From the NCBI GenBank assembly GCA_024330215.1, contig JANDLU010000001.1, forward strand, positions 86,643 through 150,642: a stretch of 64,000 bases of DNA, given 5' to 3'. Shown here piece after piece: positions 54,453-63,924 of the stretch (positions are counted from its first letter, which is position 1; each line of letters starts with the position of its first letter). The position numbers and the translations under genes were made by a program. Under the pieces are notes generated by a model that saw only the letters and a list, made by a program, of their open reading frames with translations, ran no database searches and had not been told where the DNA came from. Origin of the DNA: Candidatus Gaiellasilicea maunaloa. GTDB lineage: Bacteria; Actinomycetota; Thermoleophilia; Gaiellales; Gaiellaceae.

Positions 54453-55316
54453 CTAGCTGAAGCTCTCGAGGGTCTCCGAGAGGCTGGCGAGCTGCGACTT
54501 GAGGCTTTCGCCGAGCTCCGTGCGCTGCGTCAGCTGCTCCTCGAGCCGGTTGATCCTTGCCTCGTCCTCGGCGCGTGCACTCGCGTTCGCCATCAGTTGG
54601 GCCGCAGCGTCTGTGAGGTCGTCCATGATCTCCACGAGCCGCTCCCCGAGCTCACCCAAGCTCGCCTGCAGCACGGACGCGTCGCCCACGGCCGCCTCCA
54701 GGGCAACGAGCGTCGGCGCGAGGTCGGTCTCAGCCGCTGCGAAGGCCTGACCGGCGTCATCCTCGGCGATCGAATCCGTCGACTTTGCGGACACGTCGTC
54801 CTCCTTCGTGTGGGCGTCTTCGGTGTCCCGGCTACCCGTCAGAAGGTCGCTCCGGAGCCCCGCATCGAGCGCTGACCTCGGCACGACGACGACGACGGCG
54901 TCGTCGCCCATGATCGCCTTCAATGCCGTCAACCTCTGCTCGGTTGGCTCGGCGACCGCAACGACCACGCGACCGTCCTGCACGCTCGTCGGCAGCGCCT
55001 CGAGCCGCTGTGCGTCCTCTCTCGTCATGCGGCCGAGCGCCTGTCCATCGAACCAGATCGAGGCTCGGTCGACGTAGCCGAGCTGCCATTGCTCCGCCAG
55101 CAGCTTCGCGACCTCATCCTCGGTCGCCCAGCCGCGGCGCACGACGACCTCGCCTAGGCGCTCGCCTTTCTCCGCGCCCTCCTCGAGAGCCTCGACGAGT
55201 TGGGCCTCGGTGAGGAAGTCCCCTTCGATCAGCATCGCGCCGAGGGGCGGGCGCCCGTTCGGGGCCTCGACCTCGTGGCTGCCGCCGTTTCCGTTGTAGT
55301 CCACGGTTACTCCCAT
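54453..55316 (-). CDS. Stand-alone MshEN-like (PilB/GspE N-terminal) domain protein with C-terminal coiled coil
   Basis: PLGAMLIEGDFLTEAQLVEALEEGAEKGERLGEVVVRRGWATEDEVAKLLAEQWQLGYVD; no Walker motifs. Confidence 0.75.
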   Translation of the reverse strand: MGVTVDYNGNGGSHEVEAPNGRPPLGAMLIEGDFLTEAQLVEALEEGAEKGERLGEVVVRRGWATEDEVAKLLAEQWQLGYVDRASIWFDGQALGRMTREDAQRLEALPTSVQDGRVVVAVAEPTEQRLTALKAIMGDDAVVVVVPRSALDAGLRSDLLTGSRDTEDAHTKEDDVSAKSTDSIAEDDAGQAFAAAETDLAPTLVALEAAVGDASVLQASLGELGERLVEIMDDLTDAAAQLMANASARAEDEARINRLEEQLTQRTELGESLKSQLASLSETLESFS

Positions 55317-55503
55317 GATCTACGGATCACTGTCGGCACTCGGAGGGCATTACTTGAGCCCTCGACTCGAGTTCTTTCGTCGAATTTTCCTCTTCGGCGA
55401 CTTCCGGCAGCCACGGCTCGATTATCGAGGCCACCCGCGAGATCCCGTCATGCCCGCTCTCTCCGGCTCCTCCGCCGACCGGCCTGCCACGATCAGACAC
55501 GCC

Positions 55504-57537
55504 ATGACCCCGAATCCAGCAGCGATCCTTGCTCGGCCCCGGGCCTTGCTGACCCTGCTCATCTGCTCTGCCGCTGCGGGTCGTAGTCTGATCGCTTGGC
55601 AGCATCCGACGCCGGTGTTCTTTCCGGATGAGATCATCTACAGCTCGCTCGCCCGCGGAATCGCAGAATCCGGCACGCCGGCCTTTCTCGGTCACCCGCT
55701 CGACTTTCCGGCGCTACTCACCGCCTATCTAACTGCGCCTCTCTGGCTCATCTCGGATACGACGGTTGCCTACCATCTCGTCCAGAGTCTCGGGGCGCTC
55801 GCTTTCTCGCTCGCGGCGATCCCGGTCTTCCTGCTGGCGCGGCGGCTTTCGCTCTCGACCAACACCGCGCTGCTACTCGCGGCTGGGACTCTCGTCCTGC
55901 CGGATCTCGCCCTCTCCAGCCTGTTGCTCAGCGAGCCGTTCGCCTTCGCTCTGTTCGGGTTCACCTTCTGGGCCGGGCACCGCGCGCTGCTCTCGGTCCA
56001 AAGTCTTTCCGATCAGCTCCTCTTCCTCGGCCTGCTCGCGCTTCTCTGCCTCGCACGCACGCAGTTCATCATCCTTCCCGCCGCCTATCTCTTCGCGCTC
56101 CTCGTGCAGGGGCGTGTCGAGCGGAGGGTGCGCGACACACTCCGGGCCCAGCTGCCACTGCTCCTAGCCTTCTCGCTGCCGATCCCGATTGCGGCGGTGC
56201 TCGGGTTGACCCGCGTGTTCGGGTTCTACACATCGATCGCCGATTACCTGACTCCCGCCCCGTCGGTCAGCTTGCACTGGCTCGTACTCAACCTGCTCGT
56301 TCTGGCCCTCAGCTGCGGTTGGCTCCTGGCTCCGGGAGCCGTGCTGGGGTTCGAGGCGGCTTTGCGTCGACCGGATGACCGGGCCGAGCGGGGCTTCGCG
56401 CTTTTGTTCTTGCCGATCCTCCTCGGCCTACTGGCTCAGGCGACGATCATCTCTTCCCAAGTCAAGGACGCCCAGGGGCGTTACCTGATCTATGCGCTCC
56501 CGCTGCTGCTGATTCTCTTCGCCCTCGCCGCCCGGCGTGGGCTGCTCATCCGTTGGGCGAACGCGCTGGGCCTGCTGGCGCTCATCCCGGTGGCGCTCCT
56601 CTCGCCGATCTCCGAGCTCAACCGAGCAAGCCTCAACAGTGCCCCGATCCTGCTCTCGCGCCACGAGCTCGAGCGCGTACTCGGAGTCGAGGATGCCTAT
56701 GCGAGCATCCCGTTCCTGCTCGCGGGTTTGGCCGTCTTCGCGGTGTATGCCTGGTGGAAGCGGTCCGGGCCCGCGCTGGTCGGGCTCATAGCCACGTTCC
56801 TGGTTGCCGCCTCGGTCGGCGGCACCTACGGCCAGCGCCTACTGGCCTCCGACAAGGTCACGCCCGCCCACCGTCCGTTCCTGTCCAGCGCGCGGATCGA
56901 GCGAGCGCTGTTCCTCGTGGGCACTTCCTCTCAGACCGAGCTCGCCATGAGCACGGTCTTCTGGAACAGGGAGATCTCTCAGGTCGTCTCGCTCACCGCT
57001 CTCAGCCTCGGAGCCTTACCCGTCGACGGGGCGACGGCAGCGCCGGACGGAACCCTGCTCATCGACGGAGACCCCTACACCGGCCCTCTCGTCGTCGACA
57101 GCGATGCGCTGGAGACGACGATACGCGGCGTCGAGCCGAGCCGGACCAGTGCGAACGTCCTTCTCTTTCGCGCGGCAGGAGCACCGGTACGACTACGCAC
57201 GCTCGTCACCGGCTTGGTCGGGTCGGGACTCGGTCGCAGCGGATCGCTTCAAGCCTGGCCTGCCCGACCCGGAGGAGATCTGCGCGGGACGCTGACGTTC
57301 ACGCTCTTCGTGCCGCGGAGCAGTCGACGTCCCACCGTCGTCGACTTTCGACTCCCCGCGCAGTCGAGGCAAACGGTCACGATCGAGCCCGGTCAGACGA
57401 GAACGATCGCCCTGGTAATCCGCTCCGAAGGGATGTGGCAAGCCTTCTACAGGGGCCGCGGGAGCGGCTATCGATCTGGCTCGGGCTTCGCGCTCGCCGA
57501 GTTGCAAGACCTGGACTTTCGCTTCTCGAAGAGCTGA
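55504..57537 (+). CDS. Polytopic membrane protein, possible GT39/ArnT-like glycosyltransferase
   Basis: About 10 TM helices and YHLVQSLGALAFSLAAIPVFLLARRLS region; start uncertain (55315 also possible). Confidence 0.6.
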   Translation: MTPNPAAILARPRALLTLLICSAAAGRSLIAWQHPTPVFFPDEIIYSSLARGIAESGTPAFLGHPLDFPALLTAYLTAPLWLISDTTVAYHLVQSLGALAFSLAAIPVFLLARRLSLSTNTALLLAAGTLVLPDLALSSLLLSEPFAFALFGFTFWAGHRALLSVQSLSDQLLFLGLLALLCLARTQFIILPAAYLFALLVQGRVERRVRDTLRAQLPLLLAFSLPIPIAAVLGLTRVFGFYTSIADYLTPAPSVSLHWLVLNLLVLALSCGWLLAPGAVLGFEAALRRPDDRAERGFALLFLPILLGLLAQATIISSQVKDAQGRYLIYALPLLLILFALAARRGLLIRWANALGLLALIPVALLSPISELNRASLNSAPILLSRHELERVLGVEDAYASIPFLLAGLAVFAVYAWWKRSGPALVGLIATFLVAASVGGTYGQRLLASDKVTPAHRPFLSSARIERALFLVGTSSQTELAMSTVFWNREISQVVSLTALSLGALPVDGATAAPDGTLLIDGDPYTGPLVVDSDALETTIRGVEPSRTSANVLLFRAAGAPVRLRTLVTGLVGSGLGRSGSLQAWPARPGGDLRGTLTFTLFVPRSSRRPTVVDFRLPAQSRQTVTIEPGQTRTIALVIRSEGMWQAFYRGRGSGYRSGSGFALAELQDLDFRFSKS

Positions 57538-57571
57538 GCCTGTCGGCGACCGCCGACGCCGGCCGCCGCCG

Positions 57572-58783
57572 CTACTCGATCAGCGTGAGCAGCTTGAACA
57601 TCGGCAGGTACATCGCGATCACGATCGTGCCGACCATGATCCCGACGCCGATCATCAGGATCGGCTCGATGATCGAGGTCAGGGCGTGGATGCTCGCGTC
57701 GACCTCGTCCTCGTAGAAGTCCGCGATCTTTCCGAGCATCTTGTCGAGCTCGCCGGTCTCCTCGCCGATCTTGACCATCTGCCCGACCATCGGCGGGAAG
57801 ACGGAGTCCTCGATCAGCGGGTCGCTGATCCGCGCTCCTTCGTGGACGCGGGTCCGGACGTCGGCGAGCGAGCTCTCGATCACGTAGTTGCCGGCCGTCG
57901 CGCCGGTGATCTCGAGCGCCTGGATGATGTCGACGCCGGCGGCGACGAGTGTCGAGAGCGAGCGCGAGAATCGCGCGAGCGCCACCTTCTGGACGACATC
58001 GCCGATCTTCATCGGCACCTTGAGCTTGAAGCGGTCCCAGCTTCGGCGGCCCTGCTCGGTCCGCTTGAGCTTCCTCAGCCCAAGCGCGAGCACGATCAGC
58101 GTGGGGAAGATGATGAACCAGTAGCCGCGGAGCATGTTCGACGCTCCCATCACGATCTGAGTCGGCTTCGGCAGCTCGCCCCCGAGGTCGGCGAACACGT
58201 CGACGAACACCGGCACGATGAAGAGCAGCATGAAGATCAGGACGAGGGTCGCGAAGCTGAGCACGACGGCCGGATAGACCATCGCGCCGCGCACGCGCCG
58301 CTTGAGCTGCGTCTCCTTCTCGATCTGCGTAGCGACGCGATCGAGCACCGTGTCGAGCGTGCCCGACGACTCGCCCGCCTCGACCATCGAGACGAAGAGC
58401 CGGTTGAAGACCTTCGGGTGGCGCGCCAGCGCGCGGGAGAAGACCACCCCCGACTCGACGTCCGAGCGCACGTCGGCGATCGTCTGGGAGAGGTAGGAAT
58501 CGTTCGTCTGCTCCTCGAGCGTGACGAGCGCGGCGACGACGCTCACACCGGCCTCGATCATCGTGGCGAGCTGCCGGGCGAAGATCTGGAGCGACTTCGG
58601 CTTGACTCTCTTGAACCTCGAGCCGACGCCGGTCTCGCCCGCCGCAGCACGCTCGGCGAGCGACCGCGGCAGCAACCCGCGCGCCTGGAGCAGATCGGTC
58701 GCCGCGAACGTGTCCGGCGCGTGGATGACGCCCGAGCTCTCGAGTCCTTGGGCGTTGATCGCCTCGTATGTGAATGCAGCCAT
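57572..58783 (-). CDS. pilC: Type IV pilus / type II secretion inner-membrane protein
   Basis: FARQLATMIEAGVSVVAALVTLEEQTND, FSRSLSTLVAAGVDIIQALEITGATAGN, MVKIGEETGELDKMLGKIADFYEDEVD. Confidence 0.95.
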   Translation of the reverse strand: MAAFTYEAINAQGLESSGVIHAPDTFAATDLLQARGLLPRSLAERAAAGETGVGSRFKRVKPKSLQIFARQLATMIEAGVSVVAALVTLEEQTNDSYLSQTIADVRSDVESGVVFSRALARHPKVFNRLFVSMVEAGESSGTLDTVLDRVATQIEKETQLKRRVRGAMVYPAVVLSFATLVLIFMLLFIVPVFVDVFADLGGELPKPTQIVMGASNMLRGYWFIIFPTLIVLALGLRKLKRTEQGRRSWDRFKLKVPMKIGDVVQKVALARFSRSLSTLVAAGVDIIQALEITGATAGNYVIESSLADVRTRVHEGARISDPLIEDSVFPPMVGQMVKIGEETGELDKMLGKIADFYEDEVDASIHALTSIIEPILMIGVGIMVGTIVIAMYLPMFKLLTLIE

Positions 58784-58816
58784 GTCTCTTCCTTCGTCGT
58801 CAGCCGGTTGGCCCGG

Positions 58817-59530
58817 CTAGTACCTGAGGATCTCGCGGATGTAGGCGGTCGAATAGCCGGATGCGTGCGCGCGGCCCGAGGCGCGCCGGACGGCGGAGAC
58901 CGTCGCATAGGGGCCGGTGTAGACGACGTAGTAGCCCGAGCGAAGCGTCTTCCGCGTCGAGGAGTCGAGCACGGACGCCGAGAGCCCTCTCCCGTTGGCG
59001 CGGCTTGCGAATCGCTCTGCGTAGGCGCGGCCGACGCCGTTGCGGACCGAGGCGAGCACGACGATCCAGCCGCGCTTCGCGACCGCATCCGGGGTGGGCG
59101 TGCCGACGACGATCCGACCGGGCAGCCGTGCAGGCGGCGGGGCTGCCGCCGGCGTGAAGGTGGCAGCGGCACTCTTCCGGAACGGGTCGCGGGATCCGTT
59201 CGGCGCCGAGACATCGGCTGCCTGTGGATCGAGGTCGCGGAGCGAGCGAACCTGGAAGGGATCGGCTCCGCCGCCCTTCACGAGGAGCGCGGTCGGCTGC
59301 TTGCGCTCTGGTGGCGCAGCAGCGGGCAGTGCCGTACCCGGCACTCCCGGAGCGGGTGCTGCGACGGCCGTCGAACCGTCGCCGACCAGCTTCATCAGCT
59401 TCGGGCCCTGGATCACGAGCAGGAGTGCGAGCACTCCGAGTCCACCGAAGGCGATCACCTTCTGGCGCCGCTGCTTGGAGGCGGCCGCCGTCTCGCGTCG
59501 CCGCTCCGCCTGCTTGCTCGTTCTGCTCAC
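58817..59530 (-). CDS. Single-TM protein with C-terminal SPOR-like domain in the pilus operon
   Basis: TM helix; RGWIVVLASVRNGVGRAYAERFASRANGRGLSASVLDSS...GYYVVYTGPYATVSAVRRA. Confidence 0.65.
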   Translation of the reverse strand: MSRTSKQAERRRETAAASKQRRQKVIAFGGLGVLALLLVIQGPKLMKLVGDGSTAVAAPAPGVPGTALPAAAPPERKQPTALLVKGGGADPFQVRSLRDLDPQAADVSAPNGSRDPFRKSAAATFTPAAAPPPARLPGRIVVGTPTPDAVAKRGWIVVLASVRNGVGRAYAERFASRANGRGLSASVLDSSTRKTLRSGYYVVYTGPYATVSAVRRASGRAHASGYSTAYIREILRY

Positions 59531-60153
59531 CTGCCCGCAGCCTCTGCAAGCGGGGCATCCAGGGGCGCGGTCGGCGCTCCCGCCGCCGGTACCGTCCCGC
59601 GGAAGACGAACGCGGCGACGCTGAGCGTTGCCTTCACGTTGCCCGTTGTGTCACCACCGGCGAACTGGATCGAATCGACGGCGAACAGCCGACCGGATCC
59701 CTTCACCTTGTCGCGGCGGATGTCGGCGCCGTCCCGCAGGCTCCGAAGGAAGTTCCGGATCCCGAAGTAGCGGCCCTCGACACCGACGGTCATGGCTACC
59801 ACGTCCGCTGCGCCCACGCTCACCGCCGGTTGCGGCGTGATCGCAGTGATGCGTACACGCGTGGCCGCAGATGCCCCCGAGAGCTGCCGGAGGATGCCCG
59901 ACATCTCCACCTCGTCGGGGATCGCCTTCCTCAAGGTTGCGAGCTCCGCCTTACTCTCGCTGGGAAGTGCGCCGCGGACGAGCGACTGCGCGACCACGAG
60001 CTGCGTCTCCGCCTCCTCGATCTTCACGGAGAGATCCGCCGCCTTCGACCGCTGCGGCGAGACGATCCCGAACCAACCGACGAGCAGGACGAGCAGGATT
60101 CCCCCCGCCCCAACCGCGAAGGCCCTGCGGCTGTTCAGACGCTCGATCATCAC
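59527..60153 (-). CDS. pilO: Type IV pilus PilO-like protein
   Basis: TM helix + coiled coil + GRYFGIRNFLRSLRD; syntenic with pilMN. Confidence 0.8.
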   Translation of the reverse strand: MMIERLNSRRAFAVGAGGILLVLLVGWFGIVSPQRSKAADLSVKIEEAETQLVVAQSLVRGALPSESKAELATLRKAIPDEVEMSGILRQLSGASAATRVRITAITPQPAVSVGAADVVAMTVGVEGRYFGIRNFLRSLRDGADIRRDKVKGSGRLFAVDSIQFAGGDTTGNVKATLSVAAFVFRGTVPAAGAPTAPLDAPLAEAAGR

Positions 60154-60782
60154 CGACCTCCAGTGGAGCCGAGGGTTGCTCCGATCGTGAACTGCACGGA
60201 CGAGGTGCTCCCGCTGCCGCTACGCGTGCTCGACTGGAGCGTCACGTCTGACAGCCATGGGAGGAGCGCCAGCCGGTCGAGGACCTCTGCGACGCGCTTC
60301 TGCGAGTCGGCGAAGCCCGCGACCAGGAACCCGGTCGGCACTGTTGCCACCGCCGCCACAGGAGCGGCAGTACCCGCCGCAGCAACGGTGGTGAGGGTGG
60401 GCGAAGTTGCATTGAGGCTCTGCAGCCAGGCGTTGCTGGGCAGGACGCGCGAGAGGTCACGAAGGACGACCTCCCAGGCGAGCCGCTGCGCAACCACCGT
60501 TCGGAATGCGGCGAGCCGTGCTGCGCTCGCGGCACGGGCCTGCTGCACCGCGGCCGCACGGGCCTGCGCTGCGACGAGCTTCGTCTCGACGTCGTGCAGA
60601 GCAGTGCGACGGTCGTCGACAACGCTACGCTGCTGCACGAAGAGGCCGGCGAACGCCAGTGCGAGGACGGCCGCCGCGATGCCGGCGCCGGACAGGATGC
60701 GCCGCGCGGACGCTTCGCGGCCTACCGCGAGCCAGCGGTTTCCGGGCCGCGCGTTCTCGGGAAGGAGGTTGACGGCGCGCAT
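60150..60782 (-). CDS. pilN: Type IV pilus PilN-like protein
   Basis: MRAVNLLPENAR start, TM helix, ferredoxin-like tail. Confidence 0.83.
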   Translation of the reverse strand: MRAVNLLPENARPGNRWLAVGREASARRILSGAGIAAAVLALAFAGLFVQQRSVVDDRRTALHDVETKLVAAQARAAAVQQARAASAARLAAFRTVVAQRLAWEVVLRDLSRVLPSNAWLQSLNATSPTLTTVAAAGTAAPVAAVATVPTGFLVAGFADSQKRVAEVLDRLALLPWLSDVTLQSSTRSGSGSTSSVQFTIGATLGSTGGR

Positions 60783-61966
60783 CAGGCCTCCATCCCCAGT
60801 CCGATCGCGACGGCGAGCGAGGCGAGGTCGTCGCGACTTCGCACATCGTCCGCCGCCTGCACGTGCGCGAGCGAGTCGGCGCGCCGGACGTCGACGCGCG
60901 TGAGCTGCTCGAGCTCCTCGGGCAGCCCGGGAATTAGGCTCGTCCCGCCCGAGACGAGGATGTGCGAGATTGCGCGCGATCCCGGCTGGCTCTGGTAGAA
61001 CTGAAGTGAGGCGATGAGCTCACGGGCGAGCTTCTGCAGCTCGCCCTTGACCGTCTCGCGCACGGCCGGCTGCCGCGGATCCTCGGCCGGATCCTCGCCC
61101 GAGTCCTCGTAGGTGTCACCCACCAAGGAGACGCCGAGCTTCAACTCCGTCGCCTCGTCGGCGGCGACCTTGAGCTCGACGGCGATCGCGCTCTCCAGCA
61201 TCCCCCCGCCCCACTCGAGGACGCGCGTGAACTCGCAGACGGCCCCGTCGGAGATGGCGAGCGTCGAGCGGTCGTGGCCGAGCGAGACGGCGACGACAGC
61301 AGACGCCGCCTCCTTCGCGGGGTCGGACGCATCGGGGCCGATCGCCCTCAGGAGAGCGAACGCCTCCAGGTCGATTCCGGCGAGCTCGATCTTCGCAGCG
61401 CGGCAGACCTCGACGTAGCGTTCGATCGGCTCGCGGTACGCCGCGGCCAGCAGGATGCGCCGCGAGACGTTGCCGTGCTCGTCGACGGTCTGGCTGACGA
61501 CGTGGTAGTCCAGGACGGCCTCCTCGATCGGGATCGAGACCGCCTCGTGGGCGCGGAACCGGATTGCGTTCTCGAGTTGCCGCTCGTCGGCGATCCCGTC
61601 GATGTCGAACGCACGCACGCCGATGCCTCTCGTCGCGAGACCGAGCCGGACGCCGCGGCGCGGCAGGTTGTGCTCGGTGAAGAAGCTGTCGAGTGCGTGT
61701 GCGAGCGCCTGCACGTCGCGCACCTCGCCGCCGACCACGATCCCGCGGTCGAGCGGACGGCGCGCAACCTGGACGAGGCTCGCCGAGCCGTTGTTGACGA
61801 CACGCGACGCGGCGAGCTGAGAGCCGCCGACCTTGAGGCCTACGAGCTCCCGCCTGGCCGAGCGCTTGCTCCTCCCCGGGCTCGCGAGAGTCTTCGTGAC
61901 GCTCTGCTTCTGCCGCCGCCTCGGGACGAGGTCGGACAGCTTGATCTCTTTCTTCAGGTCGACCAC
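60782..61966 (-). CDS. pilM: Type IV pilus PilM-like actin-fold protein
   Basis: VGLKVGGSQLAASRV, EEAVLDYHVV, AVVAVSLGHDRSTLAI, ILVSGGTSLIPGLPEELEQL. Confidence 0.9.
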   Translation of the reverse strand: MVDLKKEIKLSDLVPRRRQKQSVTKTLASPGRSKRSARRELVGLKVGGSQLAASRVVNNGSASLVQVARRPLDRGIVVGGEVRDVQALAHALDSFFTEHNLPRRGVRLGLATRGIGVRAFDIDGIADERQLENAIRFRAHEAVSIPIEEAVLDYHVVSQTVDEHGNVSRRILLAAAYREPIERYVEVCRAAKIELAGIDLEAFALLRAIGPDASDPAKEAASAVVAVSLGHDRSTLAISDGAVCEFTRVLEWGGGMLESAIAVELKVAADEATELKLGVSLVGDTYEDSGEDPAEDPRQPAVRETVKGELQKLARELIASLQFYQSQPGSRAISHILVSGGTSLIPGLPEELEQLTRVDVRRADSLAHVQAADDVRSRDDLASLAVAIGLGMEA

Positions 61967-61969
61967 CGT

Positions 61970-63109
61970 CTATACCTCCGCGGCCAGGACGAGGCCATTG
62001 TTCGAGGACTGCAGGGACTTGAAATCGGTATAGCCCGCACGCTCGAGCAGGCCGCGTAGCTCCGCAGGGCGCGTCGAGCGCGAGAAGGCGACGTCGGAGG
62101 TGATCACCCGGCGCAGCGCGAGATCGGCGAGCGACTGCTCCATCGTCTGCATCCCGCGCGAGGAGCTCGTCTGCATGACCGAGTAGATCTGCTCGATCTT
62201 CGCCTGCCGGATCAGGTTCCGGACTGCGTCGTCGGGCATTAGGATCTCGAGAGCGGGCACGCGGCCGGCGCCGTCGGCGGTGGGGACGAGGTTCTGGGTG
62301 ACGATCCCTTGCAGCGTGCCGGCGAGCTGAGCGCGCACCTGATCCTGCTGCTCGGGCGGGAAGACGTCGATGATGCGGTCGATCGTCTGGGGGGCGCTCT
62401 GGGTGTGCAGGGTCGCGAAGACGAGATGGCCGGTCTCGGCGGCCGTCAGGGCCGTTCCGATGGTCTCCAGGTCGCGCATCTCGCCGACGAGGATCACGTC
62501 GGGGTCCTGACGGAGCGCGGCGCGCAGCGAGTCGGCGAACGAGATCGCATCGGGGCCGATCTCGCGCTGGTTGACGATGCAGCTCTTGTGCCAGTGGAGA
62601 AACTCGATGGGGTCCTCGATCGTGAGGATGTGCTCGTGCCGCGTCGTGTTGACGTGGTCGAGCAGCGCCGCGAGCGTCGTCGACTTGCCGGAGCCCGTCG
62701 GGCCGGTGACGAGGACGAGACCGCGTGCCATGTCGGCGAGCTCGTAGAGTCGCTCCGGCAGCGCGAGCTGCTCGAGCGACTTGATCTCGGCGGGAACGAG
62801 CCGGAAGGCGGCTCCCAGGCTCTCGCGCTGGAAGTAGGCGTTGACGCGGAAACGCGCGACGCCCGGCACTGCGTAGGAGAAGTCGATCTGCCGGCGCGTC
62901 TCGAGCTGCTTCTGCTGCTCGGTCGAGAGGATCCGGTAGATGATCGAGCGAGTCTCGTCGGGATCGAGCTTGTCCAGCCCCGGCAGCCGCTGCAGGCGGC
63001 CGTTGACGCGGATCACAGGCGGCGACCCGGCCGTCACGTGGAGGTCGGAGGCGTTTTGCCCGACCATCGGCTCCAGCAGCTCGTCGATCGATTTCACGGT
63101 GTTCGACAC
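61970..63109 (-). CDS. pilT: Twitching motility ATPase
   Basis: GLVLVTGPTGSGKSTTLAALLDHVN, HILTIEDPIEFLH, LRAALRQDPDVILVGEMRDLET. Confidence 0.96.
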   Translation of the reverse strand: MSNTVKSIDELLEPMVGQNASDLHVTAGSPPVIRVNGRLQRLPGLDKLDPDETRSIIYRILSTEQQKQLETRRQIDFSYAVPGVARFRVNAYFQRESLGAAFRLVPAEIKSLEQLALPERLYELADMARGLVLVTGPTGSGKSTTLAALLDHVNTTRHEHILTIEDPIEFLHWHKSCIVNQREIGPDAISFADSLRAALRQDPDVILVGEMRDLETIGTALTAAETGHLVFATLHTQSAPQTIDRIIDVFPPEQQDQVRAQLAGTLQGIVTQNLVPTADGAGRVPALEILMPDDAVRNLIRQAKIEQIYSVMQTSSSRGMQTMEQSLADLALRRVITSDVAFSRSTRPAELRGLLERAGYTDFKSLQSSNNGLVLAAEV

Positions 63110-63134
63110 GTTCTCCCTTTCGGCACCAGGCGGC

Positions 63135-63211
63135 GCCAGCTTGAGTTCGGTGGGAGGCCGCCGCGGAGGCGACCTCCCACCGAGATCGGTGGTTCAGGTG
63201 GGTCGGACTCG
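63135..63211. repeat. Pilin 3'-flank direct repeat, copy 1 (contains terminator-like hairpin)
   Basis: Matches 63925-64000 at roughly 73 of 77 positions; CGGTGGGAGG...CCTCCCACCG. Confidence 0.9.
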
Positions 63212-63212
63212 C

Positions 63213-63650
63213 CTAGGCGATATCCGCCGCCGCGCAGACAGCGACCGCGCCAGTACCCGAAGAGGGGCCGACCGTCAACACGCCGCCCGGGCCCTTCATC
63301 TTGGCTCGCTTGTCGCCCGAGACAGCGGTGATGCAGTACTTGTCGGCGTCACCGAGGACGCCCTCGACCTTGATCCCCGAGTCGTACGAGGTCTGCAGCC
63401 GCGTCAGGGTGAAGTCGTTCGGGGCCGCGGCGGTCGAGTCGTAGTTGCCGCGGTCGGAGTAGAACGCCTCGGCCGACGGCACAGCCGCACGAGCGTTCGA
63501 GGACGCCGCCTTCTCGTTCGCGCGATCCCTGAAGCCGAGGTACGAGGGGACTGCGATCGCGAGCAGGATCCCGATGATGACGATGACGACCAGGAGCTCG
63601 ATGAGGGTGAAGCCCTCCTCGCGCGCCAGCCGCTGCTGAAGCTTGGACAT
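63213..63650 (-). CDS. pilA: Type IV pilin-like prepilin
   Basis: EEGFTLIELLVVIVIIGILLAIAVPSYLGFRDRANEKAA prepilin peptidase motif. Confidence 0.95.
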   Translation of the reverse strand: MSKLQQRLAREEGFTLIELLVVIVIIGILLAIAVPSYLGFRDRANEKAASSNARAAVPSAEAFYSDRGNYDSTAAAPNDFTLTRLQTSYDSGIKVEGVLGDADKYCITAVSGDKRAKMKGPGGVLTVGPSSGTGAVAVCAAADIA

Positions 63651-63924
63651 GCAGTCTCCCTTGTGCCGGTGAATGGGACCCCACTGATATCGCTCGGCTC
63701 GGGGCGCGGCTCCACCCCCGTTAGGGGTATCTGCGCCGGGGGTATCGGTGCCGCCGAGCTCGGAGCCAGGTGGACGCGACGAGGTCGCGCGCGAGCGCCT
63801 CCACGGCCTCCTGGTTCGAGAAGCCAGTAGGCCGGATCGCTCGGCGTCGCACGCCTCGCCAGACCTGTGTGGCGACCACGAACCTGTCCCGCCGTGACCT
63901 GTGGTGACGCTCGCGACTGATGTT

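Noticed and set aside
54453-55316. Considered as a PilB/GspE ATPase
   Set aside because: No Walker A/B or Asp/His boxes; only the N-terminal domain-like region is present.
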